From contig CP166960.1 in the NCBI GenBank assembly GCA_041447175.1, forward strand, positions 1-64,000: a stretch of DNA of 64,000 nucleotides, given 5' to 3'. A model generated the notes under the pieces. That model was not told the origin of the DNA and did not search any database. It saw only the letters and a list, made by a program, of their open reading frames with translations. Shown here piece by piece: positions 8,044 to 16,371 of the stretch. This stretch comes from Candidatus Bathyarchaeia archaeon. GTDB taxonomy: Archaea > Thermoproteota > Bathyarchaeia > Bathyarchaeales > Bathycorpusculaceae. Both the position numbers and the translations under genes were made by a program. How positions within the stretch are numbered: the first letter of the stretch is position 1; each line of letters opens with the position of its first letter.

Positions 8044-8553
8044 GTGAAAATTATGCAAAGAACAAAGAATCCAAGAAAACAGCGCAAGATGCTCTTCAAC
8101 GCGTCTGCTCATGTACGCCACAAGCTGATGTCTGCTCCTCTTTCTCCCGCGCTTCTTGCTCAACGTGGCATCAAAGCGTTACCTGTTAAGAAAGGTGACA
8201 CTGTTCGTGTAACCCGCGGAGACCACAAAGGCTTCGAAGGAAAAGTTTCAAAAGTAGATTTGGAGCATTACCGCGTTAACCTCGAAGGGTTAACAAGAGA
8301 AAAAGTTGATGGGTCAACCGTGTTTGTCGCGGTACATCCTTCAAAAATCATGATAAAGAACCTTAATCTTGATGATAAAGTGCGAAAAGCAGTACTTGAA
8401 CGAAAGAAGCCCATAATCAAGAAGAAAGGCGAAAAAGCTGCAAAGAAACCTGCTGCACCCAAAACAGCGGTTGAAGTCAAGACAACCGTTGAAGAGCCAG
8501 CGGAAGATGCAGCTTCACAAGAAATGACTCCTCAATCTGAAGGAGGAACATAA
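8044..8553 (+). CDS. rpl24: Ribosomal protein uL24 with extended acidic C-terminus
   Basis: A 169-aa large-subunit assembly-initiator protein. N-terminal RTKNPRKQRKMLFNAS, a KOW motif (KKGDTVRVTRGDHKGFEGKV) and VHPSKIMIKNLNLDD are archaeal L24 features. GTG at 8044 or ATG at 8053 could start it. About 45 extra C-terminal residues are Lys/Ala-rich, then Glu-rich, beyond the usual archaeal length of about 120. Confidence 0.94.
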   Translation: MKIMQRTKNPRKQRKMLFNASAHVRHKLMSAPLSPALLAQRGIKALPVKKGDTVRVTRGDHKGFEGKVSKVDLEHYRVNLEGLTREKVDGSTVFVAVHPSKIMIKNLNLDDKVRKAVLERKKPIIKKKGEKAAKKPAAPKTAVEVKTTVEEPAEDAASQEMTPQSEGGT

Positions 8554-8554
8554 T

Positions 8555-9316
8555 TTGGGTCGAAAAGGAAAAACAGCAAGATTAAAACCTAAACCAGCGC
8601 CAAAATTCTGGCCAATTCACAGGAAAGAAAACCCTTGGGTTTTGAAGCCCTCTGCAGGTCCTCATAGTTTTCATAATTGCCTGCCTGTATCACTTGTCCT
8701 ACGTGACATGCTATTTGTTGCAGAAAACCGACGCGAAGCTCAGATTGAACTCCATCAACGTCAGGTTTTGGTGGATGGGAAAGCCCGCAAGGACGATTTC
8801 CCTGTAGGTCTGATGGATATAATTTCTATGCCTACAGCCGGCAAATACTACCAAGTTTTGCCCAGCCACAAAGGCTTAGTCGTTAGTCCAATAAGCAAAG
8901 ACGATGCAGACTTCAAACTTTGCCGTATTGACGGCAAAACCTCCGTTCCAGGTGGTATCCAACTTAACCTGCATGACGGATCAAACCTGCTGGTTAAAGT
9001 AGCCGACCCCAAAAACCCTCATGAAGACCCATACGACTCCTTTGATGTTCTAAAACTGAACCTAAAGTCTAAAGAAATCGTCGGCTGCATGAAATTCAAA
9101 GTAGGCAACACCGTCGCAATTACCGGAGGCAAAAACATCGGCGTGAAAGGTAAAATCGTCGAGATTGAAAAAACCGAAGCCAAAAAACGCAAAAACGCGC
9201 TCGTCATCGTTGAAGACGAAAAAGGCGCCCGTTACCAGACCATTTTGGACTTCGTTTTCACGTTAAGTGCTAGTCAACCCTTAACATCACCTGTGGAGGC
9301 TGAGGCAGTTGTCTGA
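8555..9316 (+). CDS. rps4e: Ribosomal protein eS4
   Basis: A 253-aa archaeal/eukaryal S4e with a TTG start. S4-like RNA-binding (REAQIELHQRQVLVDGK), central and KOW (GNTVAITGGKNIGVKGKI) regions are present. The end overlaps L5 by 8 bp, indicating translational coupling. Confidence 0.94.
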   Translation: MGRKGKTARLKPKPAPKFWPIHRKENPWVLKPSAGPHSFHNCLPVSLVLRDMLFVAENRREAQIELHQRQVLVDGKARKDDFPVGLMDIISMPTAGKYYQVLPSHKGLVVSPISKDDADFKLCRIDGKTSVPGGIQLNLHDGSNLLVKVADPKNPHEDPYDSFDVLKLNLKSKEIVGCMKFKVGNTVAITGGKNIGVKGKIVEIEKTEAKKRKNALVIVEDEKGARYQTILDFVFTLSASQPLTSPVEAEAVV

Positions 9317-9848
9317 AGAAGCCATGGTTAAAAAGTGGGAAGAGCAACCGATGCTTCGACCCCGCATCGAAAAAGTTGTCGTCAACTTAAACGTGGGCAA
9401 GTCAGGTGAACCTTTGGAAAAAGCCTTCAAGGTTCTCAAAGAAATCGCTGGGCAAACCCCCGTCAAGAAAAACGCGAAGACTTCCATACGCGACTTTGGA
9501 ATACGTAAAGGTGAACCCATCGCTTGTGTTGTTACCTTACGCAGGCAACCCGCTATCGATTTCCTAAAGAAAGTTCTGCCTGTTGTGGATAACAAGGTTT
9601 CTCACAAATCTTTCGATGACCGCGGCAACTTTGCTTTTGGTCTTAAAGAGCACATTGAAATTCCAGGCGTGAAATATGACCCTGACGTGGGAATTTTCGG
9701 CATGGATATCTGTGTTACAATTAATCGACCAGGCGACCGCGTTAGTGACCGTCGCAAACGTAAAGCAAGTGTTGGTCACAAACATGTCTTAACCCCCGAG
9801 GAATCAATCTTGTTTACAAAACAAACCTTAGGAGTGGAAATCGTCTAA
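9309..9848 (+). CDS. rpl5: Ribosomal protein uL5
   Basis: A 179-aa protein binding 5S rRNA. PRIEKVVVNLNVGKSG, KTSIRDFGIRKGEPIACVVTLR and GIFGMDICVTINRPGDRVS are typical of archaeal L5. The start is TTG at 9309 inside the eS4 reading frame. Confidence 0.94.
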   Translation: MSEEAMVKKWEEQPMLRPRIEKVVVNLNVGKSGEPLEKAFKVLKEIAGQTPVKKNAKTSIRDFGIRKGEPIACVVTLRRQPAIDFLKKVLPVVDNKVSHKSFDDRGNFAFGLKEHIEIPGVKYDPDVGIFGMDICVTINRPGDRVSDRRKRKASVGHKHVLTPEESILFTKQTLGVEIV

Positions 9849-9861
9849 CTGAGGAAGCAGC

Positions 9862-10026
9862 ATGGGAAAACAACAACTTAAAAAAGAACGAAAATTCGGC
9901 AAAGGCTCACGCCCCTGCCAACGATGTGGCGCTTATGGGCCCGTGATTCGACGTTACAATTTATATTTGTGTAGGCACTGCTTTAGAGAAGCTGCGCCGA
10001 AACTTGGTTTCAAAAAATATGAGTAA
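9862..10026 (+). CDS. rps14: Ribosomal protein uS14 (zinc-binding)
   Basis: A 54-aa gene starting at ATG 9862 after GAGGAAGCAGC, a good ribosome-binding site. The zinc ribbon is [19 protein letters not shown] with a second CRHC, and [14 protein letters not shown] ends the protein. Position between L5 and S8 is the standard archaeal one. Confidence 0.95.
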   Translation: MGKQQLKKERKFGKGSRPCQRCGAYGPVIRRYNLYLCRHCFREAAPKLGFKKYE

Positions 10027-10040
10027 AAGGAAGGAACACA

Positions 10041-10424
10041 ATGGACACCCTAACAAATGGATTGACAACAATCATCAACAACGAAATGCGGAACAAACGC
10101 GAATGCATCATCAGTCCTGCATCCAAACTATTAGGCCATGTCCTGCGCATCATGCAGCTTAACGGCTACATAGGTGAATTTGAATTCATCGACGATGGGC
10201 GGCAAGGCAAATTTAAGGTTCAGCTGATGGGCAGAATTAACAAGTGTGGTTCCGTTAAACCCAGATTCCCAGTAAAAGTGAACGACTTTGAAAACTGGGA
10301 GAAAAAGTTCCTGCCCTCCCGAAACGTAGGCATCCTCGTGGTTTCCACCCCCAAAGGTGTGCTTGCCCACAAAGAAGCTATCGATAAAAACGTCGGCGGC
10401 AGACTGCTTAGCTTCGTATATTGA
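10041..10424 (+). CDS. rps8: Ribosomal protein uS8
   Basis: A 127-aa 16S rRNA-binding protein of usual length. Conserved stretches are LTTIINNEMRNKRECIISPA, GYIGEFEFIDDGR and the C-terminal VLAHKEAIDKNVGGRLLSFVY. It follows S14 by 14 bp. Confidence 0.95.
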   Translation: MDTLTNGLTTIINNEMRNKRECIISPASKLLGHVLRIMQLNGYIGEFEFIDDGRQGKFKVQLMGRINKCGSVKPRFPVKVNDFENWEKKFLPSRNVGILVVSTPKGVLAHKEAIDKNVGGRLLSFVY

Positions 10425-10437
10425 CAAGGTGTAAGTT

Positions 10438-10983
10438 ATGCGACTACCAGAAATTTCCCGAATAGTCAAGGTCCCTAATGGTGTAGTGGTGAACATCGAG
10501 GGACGCCAAGTTACTGTTCAAGGCGAGAAAGCTACCTTGACGCGAGATTTCTCCCACGCTGGGGTCTTTATGGAAGCCAACGGTCAAACCGTGAAGGTTT
10601 GGGCAAATTGGCCCCGCAAAAAAGAAGCCTCCCTAGTTGGAACAATTGAATCCCACATCAAGAACATGATTACGGGAGTAACCAAAGGTTACACGTACAA
10701 GATGAAAATCGTGTTTTCTCACTTTCCAATCACCGTTAAGCTTGAGGGGCGCTCTGTTTCAGTTGAGAACTTCACAGGGGAACGTAGACCTCGACGCGCA
10801 AATATTCTTGGTGACGTGAAGGTAACCTTGGAAACTGACGACATAATCATTCAGGGCTCCAATTTGGAAGATGTCAGTCAAACCGCAGCTAACATTGAGA
10901 ACATGACTAGAGTCACCAATAAGGACCCGCGTGTATTCCTTGATGGTATATACGTGTATGAACGAAACGTAGGAATGGATTAA
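10438..10983 (+). CDS. rpl6: Ribosomal protein uL6
   Basis: A 181-aa protein with two L6 repeats, at the base of the factor-binding stalk. It shows MRLPEISRIVKVPNGVVV, the repeat junction GYTYKMKIVFSHFPI and IIIQGSNLEDVSQTAANIE with a C-terminal RVFLDGIYVYERN. L32e follows after one base. Confidence 0.94.
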   Translation: MRLPEISRIVKVPNGVVVNIEGRQVTVQGEKATLTRDFSHAGVFMEANGQTVKVWANWPRKKEASLVGTIESHIKNMITGVTKGYTYKMKIVFSHFPITVKLEGRSVSVENFTGERRPRRANILGDVKVTLETDDIIIQGSNLEDVSQTAANIENMTRVTNKDPRVFLDGIYVYERNVGMD

Positions 10984-10984
10984 G

Positions 10985-11557
10985 ATGACTGAGAAAAAAG
11001 AACCCGCATCTGCAATGCAGTCTGCACTTAGAACCAGAGCGCGTGCTCAACGTAAGAAGCCCGCTTTTGTGCGTCCTGAAAGTTGGCGGTACGACAAATT
11101 CAGTTTAAGCTGGCGTAGAGCCCGCGGCCTTGACAACAAAGTTCGCCGCAAAATTAAGGGTTGGCCCGAAAGCCCCAGCATAGGCTATAAGGGTCCAAAA
11201 CTGGTTCGAGGCTTACATTCATCTGGCTTTGAAGATGTCTTAGTCCATAACGTTGCTGAATTGGCAACCCTTAACCCCGTTACCCAGGTCGCACGGGTTG
11301 CGCATACTGTGGGTAAGAAGAAACGGGTGGACATCCTTGCTGAAGCTAAGAAACTTAACTTGAAAATTGTGAATGTGAAAGAAGTTAAGGAACCAACTGC
11401 GGAAGAGTTGGCTGCTACTGAAGAAGCGGAAGCGAAAGCTGCAAAAGCTGCAGAAAAGGAGAAAGCAAAGCGAGCCAAAGAAGCCAAAGAACGAAAGAAG
11501 CAAAAGAAGAAAGCTAAGTCTGAAAAGAAAAACAAGAAAGGAGCTAAGAAACAATGA
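10985..11557 (+). CDS. rpl32e: Ribosomal protein eL32 with Lys-rich tail
   Basis: A 190-aa archaeal/eukaryal large-subunit protein. The core contains RPESWRYDKFSLSWRR, RRKIKGWPESPSIGYKGPK and VHNVAELATLNP. The C-terminal 60 residues are first Glu/Ala-rich and then a Lys-rich run (KKQKKKAKSEKKNKKGAKK), longer than typical. It overlaps L19e by 4 bp (ATGA). Confidence 0.93.
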   Translation: MTEKKEPASAMQSALRTRARAQRKKPAFVRPESWRYDKFSLSWRRARGLDNKVRRKIKGWPESPSIGYKGPKLVRGLHSSGFEDVLVHNVAELATLNPVTQVARVAHTVGKKKRVDILAEAKKLNLKIVNVKEVKEPTAEELAATEEAEAKAAKAAEKEKAKRAKEAKERKKQKKKAKSEKKNKKGAKKQ

Positions 11558-12009
11558 CCAATCTTACTAATCAACGCCGTTTGGCATCCAGCATCCTGAA
11601 AGTCGGCGAGAACCGCGTTAAGATTAACCCTCAGAGAATCGACGACGTAGAATCAGCCATCACCCGCGAAGAAATACGCAAGTTAGTTCATGACAAAGCA
11701 ATTTCCGCTGCTCCCATCAAGGGCGTCAGCCGGGGACGTGCCAAAGTTATCCAGTCAAAGAAACGCCGTGGTCGCAGAAATGGTCCCGGCAGCAAAACTG
11801 GCTCTCCTGGCGCTACCATCACCAAGAAAGAAGCTTGGATGACAAAAATCCGTTCCCTACGACGCAAACTCCGCGAATTGAAAGCTAACCGCACCATAAC
11901 TGAAAGTCACTATCGAGAGCTTTACATGATTGCTGGCAGTGGCAGATTTACCTCTATCGCGGATATGCAACGCTACGCAAAAGCTCATGACATGTGGAGG
12001 AAACGCTAA
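11554..12009 (+). CDS. rpl19e: Ribosomal protein eL19
   Basis: A 151-aa archaeal/eukaryal L19e of usual length. RRLASSILKVGENRVKI, the basic SRGRAKVIQSKKRRGRRNGPG and the long C-terminal helix with ITESHYRELYMIAGSG are characteristic. One base separates it from L18. Confidence 0.95.
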   Translation: MTNLTNQRRLASSILKVGENRVKINPQRIDDVESAITREEIRKLVHDKAISAAPIKGVSRGRAKVIQSKKRRGRRNGPGSKTGSPGATITKKEAWMTKIRSLRRKLRELKANRTITESHYRELYMIAGSGRFTSIADMQRYAKAHDMWRKR

Positions 12010-12010
12010 G

Positions 12011-12874
12011 ATGTCTCCTTATGGTTCGCGTTACCGCGTTCCTTTGCGTCGACGCAGAGAGAAAAAGACCGATTACCAAGCTCGTAAAGGCTTTGTCGTT
12101 TCAGGGAAACCCCGGCTCGTTGCGCGCAGCAGCCTAAAAAACACGGTTGCCCAGATTATCGTGGCTAAACCCCACGGTGACGAAGTTTTAGCTTCAGCCC
12201 ACACTAAAGAGTTGGTGAACAAATACGGCTGGAAAGCTGCCACCGGCAATGTCCCCGCCGCGTACCTCACCGGGTTGCTTTGTGGTTTGAAAGCTAAAAA
12301 GAACGGCGTGTCAGAAGCAATTTTGGACTTAGGGTTGGTTTCGCCAACAAAAGGCTCCAAAGTGTTTTCCACGATGAGCGGCGTTGTTGACGCAGGCGTT
12401 GAGATTCCTCACGACAAGAAGAAAATCATAAAAGGCCGCACCCGAGGCGAGCACATTCAGGAATATGCTGAAAGCTTAGGGGCACCTGAAGAGTACACCC
12501 CCCAGTTTTCAACTTACTTAGCTAAAGGTTTGCCTCCTGAGAAGATAAGTGAACACTTCGTGGAAGTCCGTAACGCCATATTAACGGCCTACGGCGCACC
12601 TATCCCTCAAGTGGAAGCCAAACCCGCCAAAGCTAAGAAGCCTGAAGCTAAAGCTCCAAAAGCTGCAAAAGCCGAGGCTGAATCTAAGCCGAAAGCAGCA
12701 GCTAAACCTAAGCCCGAAGCTAAAGCTGAAACTAAAAAAGCAGCACCTGCGAACGTAAAAGCTGAAACTGTTGAGGCAAAGCCTGAAGCTGAGCCGAAAA
12801 GTGAAGCCAAAAAACCTGAAGCCCAAGAAGCTGAGGCGCAGCCTGCTCAAAACGCTGGCGAGGCGAAAGAATGA
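12011..12874 (+). CDS. rpl18: Ribosomal protein uL18 with long Ala/Lys/Glu tail
   Basis: 5S rRNA-binding protein, 287 aa from ATG 12011 (MSPYGSRYRVPLRRRREKKTDY). The normal archaeal L18 ends at about residue 200 (VEVRNAILTAYGAP); the last 85-90 residues are Ala/Lys/Pro/Glu low complexity similar to a histone H1-like tail. The open frame extends upstream into L19e, but the ATG right after the L19e stop is the plausible start. It overlaps S5 by 4 bp. Confidence 0.93.
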   Translation: MSPYGSRYRVPLRRRREKKTDYQARKGFVVSGKPRLVARSSLKNTVAQIIVAKPHGDEVLASAHTKELVNKYGWKAATGNVPAAYLTGLLCGLKAKKNGVSEAILDLGLVSPTKGSKVFSTMSGVVDAGVEIPHDKKKIIKGRTRGEHIQEYAESLGAPEEYTPQFSTYLAKGLPPEKISEHFVEVRNAILTAYGAPIPQVEAKPAKAKKPEAKAPKAAKAEAESKPKAAAKPKPEAKAETKKAAPANVKAETVEAKPEAEPKSEAKKPEAQEAEAQPAQNAGEAKE

Positions 12875-13524
12875 TGTCACAAAGACGAAATAGAGAACGT
12901 CCAAAAGTAAACTTGGAAGAATGGGTTCCAAAAACCCGTTTGGGTAAGATGATTCAAGAAGGCAAAATCACCTCTATCGACGAGGTTTTCCTGACCGGCT
13001 TAAAGATTGTGGAGCCCCAAATTGTGGATGCACTGCTTCCTGACTTGCAAGAGGAAGTCATTAACATTAACTTGGTTCAGAAACAAACTGACGCAGGCGA
13101 GAAAAGCCGCTTTAAAGCCATCGTTTGTGTGGGTAACCGTGACGGCTACCTCGGCTTAGGTTCTGGAAAAGCAGGTCAAGTGCGAAACGCAATCGAGAAA
13201 GCTGCTGCTGACGCTCGCCTCAACATCGTGCCTGTTAAACGGGGCTGCGGTAGTTGGGAATGCGGCTGTGGCAGAGGTCACAGTGTTCCCTTCCAGGTTG
13301 AAGGTAAATGTGGCAGCGTGCGCGTTGTCATGGTTCCTGGCCCAAGAGGTTTAGGTTTGGTTGCTAGTGAGGTCGCCAAGATTATCTTGGGTTTGGCTGG
13401 CGTGAAGGACCTTTGGAGCAGAACTTACGGTTCCACTCGAACTGTTCCGTCTTTCGCGTGTGCTACCTTTGACGCTTTGAAGAAAACGTATAACTTGATT
13501 ACTCCAATGGATTGGGTGAAGTAG
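12871..13524 (+). CDS. rps5: Ribosomal protein uS5
   Basis: A 217-aa decoding-accuracy protein. The S5 double-stranded RNA-binding fold is seen in SRFKAIVCVGNRDGYLGLG and the C-terminal lobe in GPRGLGLVASEVAKIILGLAGV. CGSWECGC is the usual archaeal Cys-rich loop. One base separates it from L30. Confidence 0.95.
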   Translation: MMSQRRNRERPKVNLEEWVPKTRLGKMIQEGKITSIDEVFLTGLKIVEPQIVDALLPDLQEEVININLVQKQTDAGEKSRFKAIVCVGNRDGYLGLGSGKAGQVRNAIEKAAADARLNIVPVKRGCGSWECGCGRGHSVPFQVEGKCGSVRVVMVPGPRGLGLVASEVAKIILGLAGVKDLWSRTYGSTRTVPSFACATFDALKKTYNLITPMDWVK

Positions 13525-13525
13525 A

Positions 13526-14014
13526 ATGTCTCAGCAAGAAACACAAGCCCTAAAATGCATCGTCGTCGTCAAAGTTCGCGGAACAATCAGCGCCCAACGT
13601 GAAACCACCGAAACCCTTACAATGCTCCACTTGTCCCACACTAACCACGCTGTAATCTTGGACAGCCGACCTGAATTTCGAGGCATGCTGATTCGTGCCC
13701 AAAGCTACATCACTTGGGGCGAAGCATCAAAAGAAACTGTTGCCTTGATGATTAAACAACGCGGCAAAGCAGGCAGTAGCAAAATCACAGATGAATACGC
13801 CCAGAAAGTCGGTTACGAAAACGTTGACGCCCTTGCCGACGCCGTTTTTAACTGCAAAGCGCAATACTGGAAACTTGAAGGTATCACTCCTGTTTTCAAG
13901 TTGCGTCCGCCAAAGAAAGGCTACAAGGGTACAACCAAGAAAAGTTTCCGTGCAGGCGGCGAAGCGGGTTACCGCGGCGAAGCCATCAACGACTTAGTCA
14001 AACGCATGGTCTAA
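13526..14014 (+). CDS. rpl30: Ribosomal protein uL30
   Basis: A 162-aa archaeal L30, the long form shared with eukaryotic L7. CIVVVKVRGTISAQRETTETL, LDSRPEFRGMLIRAQSYITWG and FKLRPPKKGYKGTTKKSF are typical. It is the last gene before the operon is interrupted; L15, its normal neighbour, is 1.9 kb away at 15927. The 155 bp after the stop are AT-rich with T runs and probably hold a terminator. Confidence 0.94.
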   Translation: MSQQETQALKCIVVVKVRGTISAQRETTETLTMLHLSHTNHAVILDSRPEFRGMLIRAQSYITWGEASKETVALMIKQRGKAGSSKITDEYAQKVGYENVDALADAVFNCKAQYWKLEGITPVFKLRPPKKGYKGTTKKSFRAGGEAGYRGEAINDLVKRMV

Positions 14015-14169
14015 ACAGCCAGCGTCAACCCTGTTTTCTTTATTTATTGAAAATTTTTTGTTAACTATCCATTTGCTCTTAGACGTGCCTTTAAGGATGA
14101 GTTTTTCTAACTTCAGTTAATTGTCTTCTAAAAAAAGAAAAGCTTGTTTAGATGCTTTTCGGTGGTCGT

Positions 14170-14967
14170 CTACTTCTTTCGTGCTCTCATAACCGCTGCG
14201 ACGGCAATGACTACTGCAGCCACACCCACCGCAACTATAATGTACGTTGCTGTCTGATCAGCGTTTTCGATGTTTTCGGGGGTTGCGGTTGGGTTTGTTG
14301 AGGGCGAAGTTGTTGCCTGTTCGGTGGGTGGCGGTGTTGGGGTGGCTGTTTGCATGGGTGATGGGGTAGCCGTGGCTGAAGGTGTGTTGGTGATGGTTAC
14401 TTGTGTTATGCCTCTTCCCCCCGAGCCTTCCCCGAGTAATCCTTCGGGACCAACCATAATGAGTCGGGGTGCTGGCTGGTAGCTGTCGGGTAGTTCGGTG
14501 CCGTTAACCCTGTATGCTAAGATGACTGTGATGGGTTCTGTTTGGTCTTGTAGTTCATTGGTGAGGTTGTTGTATGTTTTGTATTCGCTGTTAATGTCGG
14601 TGCCGCTGTATATCATTTCGTAGGTGAAGGTGTTTGTGCCTTGACCCGTAACGGTTATGGTGCTGTCAGGTGTGATGCCTCCAACTTCTTTGCAGAGGGA
14701 CAACACAGAGACGCCTGTCCACAGACCATTGTTGCCTATTTTCTGGTTTTGCTGATAGAATCCGCCATACATTGAAGTGCTGGGCAGAGCTTCCAGTTCG
14801 GTAAGGGTGAAGCTTTTGCTGGTTCCATCTGCGCCTGTGACAAGTACGGTTGCGGTGGGGTCGTTGGCTGCGTAGGCTTGAGGTACTTCAAACAGTTGAA
14901 TTGTGGCAGAACTGAAAGCAATTAAAGCGAAGGTGATTAAGATACTAAGTAACTTTTTGTTAATCAT
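14170..14967 (-). CDS. Secreted, membrane-anchored protein with a molybdopterin-oxidoreductase-like fold lacking the cofactor cysteine
   Basis: A 265-aa protein on the opposite strand to the ribosomal operon. Residues 1-34 are a signal peptide ending near AYAAND. The body (TVLVTGADGTSKSFTLTELE, GLWTGVSVLSLCKEVGG, ILAYRVNGTELP, PRLIMVGPEG) follows the pattern of sulfite-oxidase-like molybdopterin-binding domains, but the strand that would carry the Mo-coordinating Cys reads STSMYGGF. A Thr/Pro/Ser linker of about 45 residues, one membrane helix and RARKK end the protein. Probable role: a surface protein using this fold as a binding or structural module. The domain assignment is by eye. Confidence 0.65.
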   Translation of the reverse strand: MINKKLLSILITFALIAFSSATIQLFEVPQAYAANDPTATVLVTGADGTSKSFTLTELEALPSTSMYGGFYQQNQKIGNNGLWTGVSVLSLCKEVGGITPDSTITVTGQGTNTFTYEMIYSGTDINSEYKTYNNLTNELQDQTEPITVILAYRVNGTELPDSYQPAPRLIMVGPEGLLGEGSGGRGITQVTITNTPSATATPSPMQTATPTPPPTEQATTSPSTNPTATPENIENADQTATYIIVAVGVAAVVIAVAAVMRARKK

Positions 14968-15418
14968 GGTACCGTCTTCTTTCTTTTGGCTATTGTCTTG
15001 AAGTGAACATAAGAATATTTCGTAACCCTACCACAACAGACGGAAACTTGGCTGCGAACATAAAAATAGCTCTTCTGTTTCCCGCTTCTTCGTGGTCTTC
15101 ATAGGTTAGCTACTTTTCAGATAGCCCCTATCCCCTCTACGTTTTTTCTTTTCTGGTGCTTTTTGGCTTATTTAGTTATGATAGTTCCTCTTAAGGTTCT
15201 GCACTGGGGGGGTGATGAATCCATTTATGGCTACTTATGGAGCGGCTATAGTATTGTCTTTTGCAAAAGCTGTAGGTTTTCAGTCAAAACAGTCAAGATA
15301 ACCCTTGATGTGAATCCCTTTTTTGTTATAAACCAGCTTAAATCATATTTCGAGAACATTTTTTACAGAAATCCCGTGCTTTCTTGTATGCATGTTTTCT
15401 AGGTTTTTTTATGCGATA
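14968..15418. other. Intergenic region inside the split ribosomal operon
   Basis: About 450 bp between the leftward surface-protein gene and the rightward Hsp20-L15 transcript. It contains the inverted copy of the repeat module (15101-15141). An open frame at 15163-15402 has atypical composition and no recognisable domain, so I do not call it a gene. Confidence 0.55.
15101..15141 (-). repeat. Inverted copy of the 3' module of the dispersed repeat
   Basis: Reverse complement reads CGTAGAGGGGATAGGG, a spacer, and GTAGCTAACCTAT, matching 4995-5033 in two perfect blocks of 13-14 bp with similar spacing. Confidence 0.65.
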
Positions 15419-15427
15419 TCTTTTATA
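15419..15427 (+). promoter_or_regulatory. Candidate TATA box for the Hsp20-L15-SecY transcript
   Basis: CTTTTATAG lies about 45 bp before the ATG at 15470, the same spacing as the TATA box of L22. The second half of the ribosomal/secretion operon therefore appears to have its own promoter. Confidence 0.5.
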
Positions 15428-15469
15428 GTTGCGGATTAGACATCCTCTGGTAATATCTGGGGTGACTAC

Positions 15470-15937
15470 ATGAGTGCAAAATGGCGAAGAAGCAGAAAAA
15501 AAATCAATTGGTTAAGCATCAAGAGCATCCGAATACTCCCCCAAAAGAAAAACAGCAAAAAACCCAACATTGAGAACTTTAAAAATTCTCGTGTGCACCC
15601 AACGAAATACCGCTTACCTAAACGATTCTACAAAGGCAGCTACAAAGACCCCAAACCCTTAATCGACATGTTCCAAGACAAAACGTGGGTTACTGTGGTT
15701 GCCCAAATCACTGGCTTTAATCAGGACACATTCAAAATATCCGTCAAGGAACAGAAACTAACATTATCTGCAAAGGCAAAAGACCGCCGATATTATAAAA
15801 GTTTAAATCTGCCGAAGGTAGTCATACCCAAGGTCGCACAATCAACCTTCAAGAATGGCGTGCTGGAAATAAAACTTAAAAAAGCCGCAAAAGAAGGAAC
15901 AATAAAACAACAAGCAGGAATAAACGATGCCCCATAA
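15470..15937 (+). CDS. Hsp20/CS-domain-like protein
   Basis: A 155-aa protein. The N-terminal 60 residues are very basic (KWRRSRKKINWLSIKS), and residues about 65-145 look like an alpha-crystallin/CS beta-sandwich: PLIDMFQDKTWVTVVAQITGF, FKISVKEQKLTLSAKA, YYKSLNLPKVV and STFKNGVLEIKLKKA, the last being the typical GVLEI/V strand. The catalytic role would be ATP-independent chaperoning. It overlaps L15 by 11 bp, so it is translated with it; the basic N-terminus could bind RNA, which is inference. Confidence 0.75.
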   Translation: MSAKWRRSRKKINWLSIKSIRILPQKKNSKKPNIENFKNSRVHPTKYRLPKRFYKGSYKDPKPLIDMFQDKTWVTVVAQITGFNQDTFKISVKEQKLTLSAKAKDRRYYKSLNLPKVVIPKVAQSTFKNGVLEIKLKKAAKEGTIKQQAGINDAP

Positions 15938-16358
15938 ACTGAGAAAACACCGCAAAATGCGTGGATCCCGAACACAAGGCTACGGAAGAATAGGCCAACA
16001 CAGGGATGCAGGTTCAAAAGGCTACCGAAAAGTCGGCATGCACAAACACCGTTGGAGCATAGTCGCTAACATGGGCGAAAACTACTTTGGCAAAAACGGC
16101 TTCACATCGCCCCAAAGCCTACACCGCAAAGAAAACACCATAAACCTAACCAAACTCGCCGACATGACCACAACAAACAACACAGTCGACCTAACAAGCT
16201 CAGGCTACACCAAACTTTTAGGCAAAGGAAAAATCACTCAAGCATTAACAATCACCGTTCCAGCCTGCTCAGCTTCAGCAGCCGAAAAAGTTGCAGCCGC
16301 AGGCGGAAAAGTGATAACCGAAGAAGCAGAAGAAGAATTCGTGGAATCTGAACCTTAA
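15927..16358 (+). CDS. rpl15: Ribosomal protein uL15
   Basis: A 143-aa archaeal L15. MPHKLRKHRKMRGSRTQGYG and IGQHRDAGSKGYRKVGMHKH are the conserved basic N-terminus, and ITVPACSASAAEKVAAAGGK the C-terminal domain. It is normally directly after L30, but here it follows an Hsp20-like gene and precedes SecY by 13 bp. Confidence 0.94.
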   Translation: MPHKLRKHRKMRGSRTQGYGRIGQHRDAGSKGYRKVGMHKHRWSIVANMGENYFGKNGFTSPQSLHRKENTINLTKLADMTTTNNTVDLTSSGYTKLLGKGKITQALTITVPACSASAAEKVAAAGGKVITEEAEEEFVESEP

Positions 16359-16371
16359 GGGTTAGTTTAAC

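Noticed and set aside
15163-15402. Open frame of 79 aa in the operon gap
   Set aside because: Composition unlike a protein and it runs into the promoter region of the Hsp20 gene.
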